A model generated the notes under the pieces. It was not told the DNA's origin. It saw only the letters and a program-made list of their open reading frames with translations, and made no database searches. The position numbers were made by a program, and so were the translations under genes. From contig JAGRAG010000289.1 of assembly GCA_020435025.1 (NCBI GenBank), forward strand, positions 1 through 5,462: a stretch of 5,462 bases of DNA, read 5' to 3'. Source of the DNA: Bdellovibrionales bacterium. GTDB lineage: Bacteria; Bdellovibrionota; Bdellovibrionia; Bdellovibrionales; UBA1609. This document shows positions 1-5,351 of this stretch, in pieces (the first letter of the stretch is position 1; every line of letters begins with the position of its first letter).

Positions 1-112
1 CACCTATTTTCGCACCATAAAAGTAAGAGAGATATATATCTTTTAGAACATAATTGTTAGGTGGATACACCTTACTTACATTTTTCATTGTATAAATGAT
101 TTCTTCAGCCAC
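1..112 (-). CDS. ettA: EttA-like ABC-F translation factor, N-terminal fragment
   Basis: Only the first 37 codons are in the window; the gene continues beyond position 1. The frame reads from a GTG at 112-110 and begins (M)AEEIIYTMKNVSKVYPP, followed by an LKDI-x-LS-x-F-x-GAKIG stretch. From memory this follows the E. coli EttA N-terminus closely (YTM, V-x-KV-x-PP, LKNISLSFFPGAKIGV), which leads into the first Walker A motif, here just outside the window. EttA is a cytoplasmic ABC-F ATPase that binds the ribosomal E site and gates early elongation according to the ADP/ATP ratio. The start is supported by an AAGGAG Shine-Dalgarno (123-118, minus) five bases upstream. The gene diverges from the lipoprotein gene at 177. 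Family assignment is good despite the short fragment; another ABC-F member is the main alternative. Confidence 0.85.
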   Translation of the reverse strand, partial: MAEEIIYTMKNVSKVYPPNNYVLKDIYLSYFYGAKIG

Positions 113-156
113 TTGATCTCCTTATTTTAAAGGGCACATCCCTAGTCCGCAGCAGC

Positions 157-165
157 TTTATACCA
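157..165 (-). promoter_or_regulatory. Extended -10 promoter candidate for ettA
   Basis: On the minus strand the sequence reads TGGTATAAA, a TG-N extended -10 with a five-of-six match to TATAAT. It predicts a start near position 150 and a leader of about 38 bases before the ettA GTG. No good -35 is visible at the expected distance, which falls inside the divergent lipoprotein gene; this is tolerable for an extended -10 promoter. Inferred from sequence only. Confidence 0.45.
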
Positions 166-176
166 CCGGATCCTAT

Positions 177-467
177 ATGAAGAAATTAAGACTAGGTATT
201 TTTTTTTTTTTTTTCCTAACGTTTTTGTCTTGTCAAAAGAGTCCCACAACGTTAGCGTTTGCTTCTATGCATAAGAATCAAACATCCGTGGATAACATCA
301 AAAAAGCCTGCCAAGAAGTCGAAGAAGCCTTTCAACTTTTTATTAAAGAATCTCGAGATGAAAATCTAGAAGATGTACATCGAGTTGAAAAGCCGTCTCC
401 CACCATGAAGGAGATTCAAAAGACTTTGGCAAAAATCAAAGGTCAAATCGACGAACTTTCCAAATAA
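177..467 (+). CDS. Small putative lipoprotein with poly-T signal peptide
   Basis: This is a 96-aa protein of unrecognised family. Residues 1-19 look like a lipoprotein signal peptide: basic MKKLR, a hydrophobic core with five consecutive Phe, and LTFLSC ending at Cys19. The lipobox is imperfect because -3 is Phe rather than Leu. Residue +2 is Gln, which under the E. coli rule favours the outer membrane. The mature part (about 77 aa) is rich in Lys and Glu, largely helical in appearance, with one further Cys (residue 45) and no known motif. The five Phe and the end of the preceding Ile codon come from an unbroken run of 16 T at 199-214. Gain or loss of one T would abort the protein. The start has only a weak GGA (168-170) as ribosome site. 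It is divergent from ettA and converges on bolA with a 17-bp gap. The function is unknown; its reality as a gene is likely but not certain. Confidence 0.65.
   Translation: MKKLRLGIFFFFFLTFLSCQKSPTTLAFASMHKNQTSVDNIKKACQEVEEAFQLFIKESRDENLEDVHRVEKPSPTMKEIQKTLAKIKGQIDELSK
199..214 (+). repeat. 16-base T homopolymer inside the lipoprotein gene
   Basis: This is an uninterrupted run of 16 T within codons 8-13 of the lipoprotein gene. Tracts of this length are prone to slipped-strand mispairing. Reading the alternatives directly: losing one T brings a TAA into frame right after the tract, and gaining one T gives a frame that stops after about 20 more codons at a TAA. The tract therefore sits where length changes would switch the full protein off. 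It may instead reflect a sequencing length error. Confidence 0.9.
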
Positions 468-484
468 TTTGCAAATTTTGCCTG

Positions 485-790
485 TTATCGCTTGCTAGCG
501 CATACCGGTGATGAAGGCAAAGGCTCACCGCCACGACCCTCCCATTCAGCTGGACTGAATGGTAAGATCGATAAAGCATGCAATCCAATTTCAAAAAGTT
601 CCTTTAAAAGATCGTTCACTTTCCTATGACGATCTATTCGCGATAGTTCTGAAAAAAGAGTCGAAACAATAATGACTTTAAAATGACTTTCCGCAGCCGG
701 TCCAGAATGCATGCGACTTTCGTTTTGAATATCCAAATAAAGTGGCTCTAGGCCATCAATCAGGCGAGATTCGATTTGTTCGAAAATCAT
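485..790 (-). CDS. bolA: BolA family protein
   Basis: This 101-aa protein matches the BolA family along residues 1-83: an amphipathic N-terminal helix, L-x-LDIQNES-x-MHSGP (about 18-31), ESHFKVIIVS (34-43), the RHRKVNDLL helix (54-62), then the invariant His71 in HALSI and the SPAEW end (79-83). The loop between the first strands carries His rather than Cys, as in BolA itself rather than the IbaG/BolA2 type. BolA proteins are small cytoplasmic proteins that bind monothiol glutaredoxins through a shared [2Fe-2S] cluster, and in E. coli BolA also acts as a transcription regulator affecting cell shape and biofilm. The 18-residue tail after SPAEW is Gly/Pro/Ser-rich with a Cys and ends in Lys-Arg; it lies outside the core family domain. 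A GGAGAG ribosome site (801-796) lies five bases before the ATG. The gene lies 27 bp after the zinc-ribbon gene and is probably co-transcribed with it. Confidence 0.9.
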   Translation of the reverse strand: MIFEQIESRLIDGLEPLYLDIQNESRMHSGPAAESHFKVIIVSTLFSELSRIDRHRKVNDLLKELFEIGLHALSILPFSPAEWEGRGGEPLPSSPVCASKR

Positions 791-817
791 TACAGCTCTC
801 CAAAAATGAGTCGCCGG

Positions 818-1222
818 CTAATCACGATTGTGAACAAGCAGGCGTTCACCATCTTGAAATGTAACTTGAATTTTAGTGGCGAGAGACATTGTGACAACGC
901 CCAATCCAAACTTGGGATGTTCTATCGCCGTTTCCGCTTCAAAAGTTCCTTTGATTGTATATGGAGCCACACTCGAAAGATCCGTTTTCTCTTTTAAAGC
1001 TTCCCATTGATTCTCAGCAGAAGCCGCTTTTGAAACCCTTTTTCGCGTTACCTTTTTCTTCGCACTTGGCAATTTATAGGTTGATTTTTTCCCACAGACT
1101 TCACACTCAACTTTGGCTTTAGTGGTATCTACGTGCGCAATAACTTTGTGATATCTTTCCGCATCACATTTTTTACATAACGTCGTAAAATTTGAGGCTA
1201 CAGCCGGCAAACTCTCTTTCAT
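818..1222 (-). CDS. Zinc-ribbon protein with Tudor-like C-terminus
   Basis: This 134-aa protein is not a named family that I recognise. Residues 16-43 form a putative zinc ribbon with two CxxC knuckles (Cys16/Cys19 and Cys40/Cys43). Residues 55-65 are a Lys/Arg-rich linker (KKKVTRKRVSK). Residues 99-131 have the pattern IEHPKFGLGVV then KIQVTFQDGERLLV, resembling the small beta-barrel, Tudor-like element at the C-terminus of UvrD/PcrA helicases (H-x-x-FG-x-G-x-V, then x-V-x-F-x-G-x-x-x-L). A nucleic-acid or RNA-polymerase contact is therefore inferred, not shown. An ATG five codons upstream (1237) is also open, but the GGGAG at 1235-1231 sits eight bases before the ATG at 1222, and the -10 candidate at 1245-1250 would start the transcript almost on the upstream ATG; I therefore chose 1222. 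It is followed by bolA after 27 bp. The coding call is strong; the domain reading is moderate. Confidence 0.8.
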   Translation of the reverse strand: MKESLPAVASNFTTLCKKCDAERYHKVIAHVDTTKAKVECEVCGKKSTYKLPSAKKKVTRKRVSKAASAENQWEALKEKTDLSSVAPYTIKGTFEAETAIEHPKFGLGVVTMSLATKIQVTFQDGERLLVHNRD

Positions 1223-1230
1223 ATTCAATT

Positions 1231-1235
1231 CTCCC
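1231..1235 (-). promoter_or_regulatory. Ribosome binding site that decides the start
   Basis: The minus strand reads ATG-GGAGAATTGAAT-ATG. The GGGAG lies immediately after the upstream ATG (1237) and eight bases before the second ATG (1222). It can serve only the second start, so the protein should begin MKES rather than MGELN. Confidence 0.65.
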
Positions 1236-1244
1236 ATTTCTATT

Positions 1245-1250
1245 AGTATA
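1245..1250 (-). promoter_or_regulatory. Candidate -10 box for the zinc-ribbon/bolA unit
   Basis: TATACT on the minus strand is a good -10 match, 22 bases upstream of the chosen ATG. No convincing -35 is seen 16-18 bases further up. A transcript from it would start near 1238 and lack the left arm of the SD-hiding stem. Confidence 0.35.
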
Positions 1251-1280
1251 GCGGCTTCTAGCTATTTGTGTAGGAGAATC

Positions 1281-2168
1281 TTATTTATTGAGACTTTTAT
1301 AGACTTTTAAGGGATGATCGAGCGGGTTGTGACGCAATTCCGTTGAATTGAGGTAATAGGTCTCCCCTTTTTCTTCAATTTTTCTTTGAAAAGCGATCAA
1401 ACTGGATTCATCGTTTGGATCCACCTCAAATCCGGCATACTCATGTTCATTTAGAAACTCAATGTCATCTTCTTTACTAAAAAACTTCATCCACTGATTA
1501 AAATCAACCTTCAATCGATAAGTGATGGTATGGGAGTAATCATGAACCGGCGTAAATGCTGTAAGTACTTCAAATCGACCATAATGCGAATGAAGCCGAA
1601 TGGCAGGGCTTTTCCACTGAGTGATTCCACAACAGATATCAATATCAGCTTGCCACAAACCAAAAGCTTTACTTAAAAACCCCAATCCATAAAACCGATT
1701 CTCTCTTGGCAAAAGACTATTAATGGAACACAGATTGTGCGCCACCCACTCTCTGGGAGCCATGGTAGGAATGATGATAAATAGCGATATTGGAGTCCAT
1801 TCCATCGTTTCCGAGGGCTTTAGAATGCTTTTAACACCTGGGGCCAGAGTTTTCGTTCTTTGGGCAAAGCCAGCAACAAACCCAGGCATAACCCCGCAAT
1901 CGTAAAAAACCCACCTGGGCATTGCCATATCGCTGTGGGAAAAGGCCAAATTCTCAAGAGCCAGGATCTGATTGGCAAAATGAACCTCATCCATCTGCAT
2001 AGGCGAGAATATAAGTGGGGCCTGCGGGAACCATCCTAGGGATTTTGGCTGCACCATAGCTTTATCTCGATTGTGTTCCCTTACGAAAATATAGGGACGA
2101 ATGTCTTCTCGATGCAACCAATCTACGTTGTGTCCTGCAAGTGGAAAATCAGCCACAATCTCCCCCAT
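1281..2168 (-). CDS. Unrecognised 295-aa protein, third gene of fumC operon
   Basis: I do not recognise this family. The protein has 295 residues, no signal peptide and no clear membrane span; a short hydrophobic stretch (LFIIIP, about 129-134) looks like a buried strand. It is rich in aromatic residues and His, with Cys91, Cys147 and the pair Cys179-Cys180. Conserved-looking patches are PRWVFYDCGVMPGF (84-97), PREWVAHNLCS (138-148) and FGLWQADIDICCGITQW (169-185). The C-terminal third (about 220-295) is charged and could be a separate small domain. It looks like a soluble cytoplasmic alpha/beta protein. It begins 6 bp after the LOG-family stop, so translation is probably coupled. No Shine-Dalgarno precedes the ATG at 2168; a GTG four codons in (2156) follows a GGGGGAG but at tight spacing, so the start is uncertain. 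Length and composition argue for a real gene. Confidence 0.8.
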   Translation of the reverse strand: MGEIVADFPLAGHNVDWLHREDIRPYIFVREHNRDKAMVQPKSLGWFPQAPLIFSPMQMDEVHFANQILALENLAFSHSDMAMPRWVFYDCGVMPGFVAGFAQRTKTLAPGVKSILKPSETMEWTPISLFIIIPTMAPREWVAHNLCSINSLLPRENRFYGLGFLSKAFGLWQADIDICCGITQWKSPAIRLHSHYGRFEVLTAFTPVHDYSHTITYRLKVDFNQWMKFFSKEDDIEFLNEHEYAGFEVDPNDESSLIAFQRKIEEKGETYYLNSTELRHNPLDHPLKVYKSLNK

Positions 2169-2174
2169 CTTTTG

Positions 2175-2714
2175 TTATCGTTCGTTAAGCCAAGTTAAAA
2201 AGGAGTTTGAGGAATCGAATACCTTATAAAGTGACTCTAAGTCTTGAGATATCATACCGCGTTCTTGAAGCTCGACAAAGTAATCGAGAAGAGGTTGATA
2301 AAAATCTAGATAGTTCAGAATCACGACCTCGGGGTTTAACTGCTGTAGCTGTTCCAGGGCCAAGGCTTCAGTCAGCTCGTCTAAAGTCCCAATTCCCCCA
2401 GGAAAAACCAACACCACATCTGATTTTTCGATCATGATCCGTTTTCTATCGAGCAAAGTATCTACAATTTGTAGATCGGTTAATCCTTCATGGGTGATTC
2501 CCGGTTGGTTTAAATAATCCGGAATCACTCCAAAGACTTCGCCACCGGCGGCCAAACAAGAGTCTGCTACCCGCCCCATAAGTCCAACACGGGCTCCTCC
2601 ATAAACAATGGAATGCCCCCCTTCAGCAAGACCTCGACCTAGAGTCGCAATCTCATCAAAAAAAGAGGGACTGATTTTATCACTGGAACTACAAAAGACG
2701 GCTACATTTGCCAC
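2175..2714 (-). CDS. LOG-family nucleoside 5'-monophosphate phosphoribohydrolase
   Basis: This 179-aa protein belongs to the TIGR00730/LOG (lysine decarboxylase-like) family. It shows the Rossmann start VAVFCSSS (4-11), the YGGARVGLMG loop (38-47), the DRKRIMIEKSD segment (89-99) with the family's catalytic-type Arg, and the signature PGGIGTLDE (105-113) ending in the conserved Glu113. Members split the N-glycosidic bond of nucleoside monophosphates, giving a base and ribose 5-phosphate. Plant and actinobacterial members release cytokinins, but in most bacteria the natural substrate is purine or pyrimidine nucleotide salvage or housekeeping. Despite older names, lysine decarboxylase activity is not expected. 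The start is a GTG at 2714, preceded by AAGGAAGG, which overlaps the fumC stop codon 10 bp upstream. It is therefore in an operon with fumC, and is followed after 6 bp by the 295-aa gene. Length is typical for the short form of the family. Confidence 0.92.
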   Translation of the reverse strand: MANVAVFCSSSDKISPSFFDEIATLGRGLAEGGHSIVYGGARVGLMGRVADSCLAAGGEVFGVIPDYLNQPGITHEGLTDLQIVDTLLDRKRIMIEKSDVVLVFPGGIGTLDELTEALALEQLQQLNPEVVILNYLDFYQPLLDYFVELQERGMISQDLESLYKVFDSSNSFLTWLNER

Positions 2715-2724
2715 AACACCTTCC

Positions 2725-4119
2725 TTATTGCATCGGTCCTATCATATTTTCAGGGCGAACAATCTCATCAAACTTGTCGCCTGTTAAAATACCAAGATTG
2801 ACGGCTTCCTCTCGAAGGGTCGATCCATTTTTAAAGGCTTCTTTAGCAATCTTAGCCGCATTGTCATAACCAATATGGCTATTAAGTGCTGTGACCAACA
2901 TTAAAGAGTTTTGCAAGTGATCGTCTATCTTCTTACGGTTGGCCTCTAGACCTACAACACAATGGTCCGTAAAGCTTTCGCAAGCGTCTGCAAGTAGGCG
3001 GATAGAGTTTAATACATTAAACACCATCACCGGTTTATAAACATTCAGCTCAAAGTTTCCGGAAGCTCCAGCCACAGTGACAGCCATATCATTACCCATG
3101 ACCTGGGTGCACACCATAGTGATGGCTTCTGCTTGAGTCGGATTCACTTTTCCCGGCATGATAGAACTACCTGGTTCGTTAGCGGGCAGCTGTAATTCTC
3201 CGATACCGCAACGAGGACCACTTCCTAACCACCGGATGTCGTTGGCAATTTTCATAAGGCTACAGGCAAGAACCTTCATCGCGGCACTGACTTCAACAAG
3301 AGCATCATGAGCCGCTAAGGCTTCAAATTTATTTTCCGCAGAAACAAAACTCTTTCCGGTCTCTTTGGCGATGGCCTCGGCAGCTTTTTCTGCAAATTGT
3401 GGATGGGTGTTCAACCCCGTACCGACTGCCGTTCCCCCTAAGGCTAATTGATAAAGGTGAGGAAGGGTATTTTTAACTCTGGTGAGTCCATGCTCCATCT
3501 GAGTCACATATCCGGAAAACTCCTGTGCCAAGGTTAATGGGGTCGCATCCATAAGGTGAGTTCGACCGATCTTAACAATGCCAGAAAATTCTTTTTCTTT
3601 GGTATGAAGAGCGACCTTCAGCTTTTCGGCCATCGGAAGCAATCGACGGTGAATCTCCTCAACCACGGCAATATGCATAGCCGTAGGAAAGGTATCATTT
3701 GAAGATTGGGCTTTGTTCACATCATCATTTGGATGAATGATGCTCTTGTCCCCCCTTTTCCCATGGCCACTCAATTCAATCGCCCGGTTGGCAATCACTT
3801 CATTGGCATTCATGTTTGTTTGCGTGCCGCTTCCTGTCTGCCAAACAACCAGCGGGAAATGATCATCTAGCTGACCGGAGATCACTTCGTCAGCTGCTTG
3901 CGCTATTAATTGTGCTTTTTCTTTGTCCAAAAGCCCGAGTTGCGCATTGGTCGTCGCCGCACATTTTTTTAAGATACCTAAGGCTCGAATCATTTCTCTT
4001 GGAAAACGATCTCCACCGATTTTAAAGTTCTCTATAGACCTCTGTGTTTGCGCTCCCCAATAGCGGTCTTCGGGAACCTGAATCTCACCCATACTGTCAA
4101 CTTCAATGCGATAGCTCAT
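2725..4119 (-). CDS. fumC: Class II fumarate hydratase
   Basis: This 464-aa protein is a full-length class II (iron-independent) fumarase, catalysing fumarate plus water to L-malate in the TCA cycle as a cytoplasmic homotetramer. Visible family landmarks are RYWGAQTQRS (19-28), TGSGTQTNMNANEV (95-108), HPNDDVNKAQSSND (129-142), GRTHLMDATPL (185-195) with catalytic-type His188, and the superfamily signature GSSIMPGKVNP (317-327) with Ser318, Lys324 and Asn326. Their positions coincide with those of E. coli FumC. Aspartase and other superfamily members are less likely given the HPNDD and RYWGAQT motifs. The first ATG is chosen because AAGGAG (4133-4128) sits eight bases upstream; Met10 has no such site. 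It leads an operon with the LOG-family gene (10-bp gap) and the 295-aa gene, and is divergent from dusC. Confidence 0.97.
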   Translation of the reverse strand: MSYRIEVDSMGEIQVPEDRYWGAQTQRSIENFKIGGDRFPREMIRALGILKKCAATTNAQLGLLDKEKAQLIAQAADEVISGQLDDHFPLVVWQTGSGTQTNMNANEVIANRAIELSGHGKRGDKSIIHPNDDVNKAQSSNDTFPTAMHIAVVEEIHRRLLPMAEKLKVALHTKEKEFSGIVKIGRTHLMDATPLTLAQEFSGYVTQMEHGLTRVKNTLPHLYQLALGGTAVGTGLNTHPQFAEKAAEAIAKETGKSFVSAENKFEALAAHDALVEVSAAMKVLACSLMKIANDIRWLGSGPRCGIGELQLPANEPGSSIMPGKVNPTQAEAITMVCTQVMGNDMAVTVAGASGNFELNVYKPVMVFNVLNSIRLLADACESFTDHCVVGLEANRKKIDDHLQNSLMLVTALNSHIGYDNAAKIAKEAFKNGSTLREEAVNLGILTGDKFDEIVRPENMIGPMQ

Positions 4120-4182
4120 AAAGAGAACTCCTTATTTTAGTTATCTTAGAAAACCCCAGCAAACCGAGGGTCTTAGCTTTGG

Positions 4183-4212
4183 TATATATTTAGCCCTATG
4201 AAAATAGGTGAA
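4183..4212 (-). promoter_or_regulatory. Candidate fumC promoter
   Basis: On the minus strand TTCACC (4212-4207) and TATATA (4188-4183) are separated by 18 bases, a plausible sigma-70-type pair with a modest -35. It predicts a start near 4176 and a leader of about 57 bases before the fumC ATG. The TATATA is self-complementary, so the same bases could serve the plus strand. Confidence 0.4.
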
Positions 4213-4305
4213 CTCCGGTTCGGAGTCAAAACGACCTCTTATTTTTTTCAAACAAGAGCCTTTCCAGAGGAACCAAGTTCCCTCATTCCCAAGGTTCTGC
4301 TATAG
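4198..4305 (+). CDS. Possible 35-aa leader ORF upstream of dusC
   Basis: This is a short open frame starting MKIGELRFGVK and ending PKVLL, with TAG 8 bp before the dusC ATG; the two are in different frames. There is no Shine-Dalgarno. An extended -10 on the plus strand, TGG-TATATA (4180-4188), would put a transcript start near 4195, almost on this ATG, so a leaderless message is conceivable. The ORF spans two short hairpins. It has no recognisable family and may be chance. Low confidence. Confidence 0.15.
   Translation: MKIGELRFGVKTTSYFFQTRAFPEEPSSLIPKVLL
4212..4226 (+). repeat. Perfect 6-bp inverted repeat, 3-base loop
   Basis: ACTCCG-GTT-CGGAGT is a perfect palindromic hairpin in the fumC/dusC divergent region, about 90 bp before dusC. 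It has no immediate T tract, so it is not a standard terminator for the plus strand. It could be an operator half-site pair or an RNA hairpin. Its left end touches the proposed fumC -35. Confidence 0.5.
4267..4284 (+). repeat. Short hairpin just upstream of dusC
   Basis: GAGGAAC-CAA-GTTCC-C-TC forms a 7-bp stem with a single bulged C and a 3-base loop, ending 30 bases before the dusC ATG. No T tract follows. It may be a regulator site or leader structure, or chance. Confidence 0.35.
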
Positions 4306-4306
4306 C
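4298..4306 (+). promoter_or_regulatory. Extended -10 candidate for a leaderless dusC
   Basis: TGC-TATAGC has the TG-N extension and four of six -10 bases. It lies so close to the ATG (4314) that transcription would begin at or one base before the start codon. The -35 at 17 bases (TTCCCT, 4278-4283) is weak. Fits the lack of a ribosome site before dusC. Confidence 0.35.
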
Positions 4307-4313
4307 TAGTGGC

Positions 4314-5270
4314 ATGAAGATTCAACTGGCCCCTATGGAGGGCGTTTTCGATAGTGTAACGCGAGATATCTTTTCACAAATTGGCGGTTTCGACCATTTT
4401 GTCACAGAATTTATCCGTGTCAGCGCCCATCTTCTTCCTAGTAGCGTGTTTTACCGCTACTGCCCGGAGCTTCACAACCAAGGTAGAACTCGCCATGGCG
4501 ATCCCGTATTCGTTCAACTTCTGGGAAGTGATTACGAGCTTATGGCGTTGAATGCCGAACGCGCCGTTGACCTGGGCGCCCCTGGAATTGATTTAAATTT
4601 TGGTTGCCCCGCCAAACGAGTCAATCAACACGAAGGGGGCGCAAGACTTCTTCAAGAACCAGAGAGGGTTGAAGGGGTCGTCTCGGCTGTAGCCAAACGC
4701 GTCGGAAGCCGAGTTCCAGTAACAGCAAAGGTTCGACTGGGTTACGAAAACAAAGACCATTGTGTGGATATTGCCAAAGCTGCTGAAAACGGTGGCGCCA
4801 CCCATTTAACAGTGCATGCGCGGACAAAGATAGAAGGTTATAAACCACCGGCTCATTGGCACTACATTGCCAAAATGAAACGAGCCATTTCGATTCCGGT
4901 GTATGCCAACGGTGACATTTGGACCGTCGAGGACGCAAAAAGATGTCTTGCGCTTTCCGAGTGCGAAAACCTAGCTCTGGGTCGTTCTGCCTTTTCCAAT
5001 CCGAGTTTGGCTTTAGAAATCAAATCTCAGTTGCTAACAGTGCCGGCTCCCTCCCCTGGATTGAGTTGGCAAGACCTCTCGGGACATTGGCTTCCCTACT
5101 TTATTGAGACCACCAGGCAAACCTACTCTGACCAATTTGCACTGCATAGAACCAAGCAATGGACAAAAAATTTAGGTCGACAATTTCCTGAAGCTCTTGA
5201 CGTTTTTGAAAGCATAAAACGAAGTCAAAAACTTCAGGAGCTTTCGTCGGTTTTGACCTTTCGTGACTGA
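4314..5270 (+). CDS. dusC: tRNA-dihydrouridine synthase, DusC type
   Basis: This 318-aa flavoprotein reduces a uridine in the tRNA D-loop to dihydrouridine using FMN and NADPH, in the cytoplasm. DusC of E. coli acts at U16. Visible landmarks: the FMN-binding start LAPMEGV (5-11), TEFIRVSAHLLP (31-42), RTRHGDPVFVQLLG (58-71), the catalytic loop NFGCPAKRVN (95-104) with Cys98, the AKVRLG strand (138-143) with Lys139, VHARTKIEGY (167-176) with His168 and Arg170, NGDIW (199-203) and the GRSAF flavin loop. The phrase APMEGV-x-DS and the short helical C-terminal domain (about 250-318) with a KQW motif place it with DusC rather than DusA or DusB. Length is typical. No Shine-Dalgarno precedes the ATG; an extended -10 lies directly upstream, suggesting a leaderless message. 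It is divergent from fumC and appears monocistronic. Confidence 0.94.
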   Translation: MKIQLAPMEGVFDSVTRDIFSQIGGFDHFVTEFIRVSAHLLPSSVFYRYCPELHNQGRTRHGDPVFVQLLGSDYELMALNAERAVDLGAPGIDLNFGCPAKRVNQHEGGARLLQEPERVEGVVSAVAKRVGSRVPVTAKVRLGYENKDHCVDIAKAAENGGATHLTVHARTKIEGYKPPAHWHYIAKMKRAISIPVYANGDIWTVEDAKRCLALSECENLALGRSAFSNPSLALEIKSQLLTVPAPSPGLSWQDLSGHWLPYFIETTRQTYSDQFALHRTKQWTKNLGRQFPEALDVFESIKRSQKLQELSSVLTFRD

Positions 5271-5275
5271 AAGGT
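5256..5275 (+). terminator. Weak hairpin across the dusC stop codon
   Basis: ACCTTTC (5256-5262) and GAAAGGT (5269-5275) form a perfect 7-bp stem with a 6-base loop that includes the TGA stop. Only three T end the stem and follow it, so it is a poor intrinsic terminator. A second imperfect stem, GGGTT (5305-5309) with AACCC (5335-5339) and inner AAACT/AGTTT, lies 30 bp further on. Either may mark the end of the dusC transcript. Confidence 0.25.
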
Positions 5276-5351
5276 TTCGAAGCGACATATGTTCCATATT
5301 CAAGGGGTTAAAGTAAACTCAATGAAAGTTTAAGAACCCGTCAACTATACA

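Larger units (their letters stand above)
1227..1280 (-). promoter_or_regulatory. Structured leader that can hide the ribosome binding site
   Basis: ATTCTCC (1279-1273) and GGAGAAT (1234-1228), read on the minus strand, are a perfect 7-bp inverted repeat. With flanking G-U, U-G and A-U pairs the stem reaches 10 bp (1280-1271 with 1227-1236). The right arm contains the Shine-Dalgarno of the zinc-ribbon gene. The 33-base loop holds a second small hairpin, ATAGC (1265-1261) with GCTAT (1252-1248). It starts just after the stop codon of the 295-aa gene. There is no T tract after it, so it does not look like an intrinsic terminator. Pairing is seen; regulation is inferred. Confidence 0.4.

Noticed and set aside
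466..477. Perfect 12-bp palindrome AATTTGCAAATT between the convergent lipoprotein and bolA genes
   Set aside because: It is AT-rich with no loop, so it cannot form a useful RNA hairpin as a perfect palindrome, and no T tract makes it a terminator. Such short AT-rich palindromes arise easily by chance.
776..997. 73-codon open frame on the plus strand opposite the zinc-ribbon and bolA genes
   Set aside because: It overlaps two well-supported minus-strand genes with good ribosome sites and has no family-like sequence; it is a shadow frame.
4151..4174. ACCCT / GGGGT pairing followed by TTTTCT in the fumC leader (minus strand), resembling an attenuator
   Set aside because: The stem is only four to five pairs with a large loop and a short T run; too weak to call a terminator or attenuator.
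4213..4227. CTCCGGTTCGGAGTC resembles the T-arm of a tRNA next to a tRNA-modifying enzyme gene
   Set aside because: The loop is three bases rather than the seven of a T-loop, and no acceptor, D or anticodon arms are found around it. It is not a tRNA gene or a convincing mimic.
4593..4938. Minus-strand open frames of 70 and 105 codons inside dusC
   Set aside because: Both lie fully within the DusC catalytic domain, whose motifs are unambiguous, and their translations look like antisense noise.
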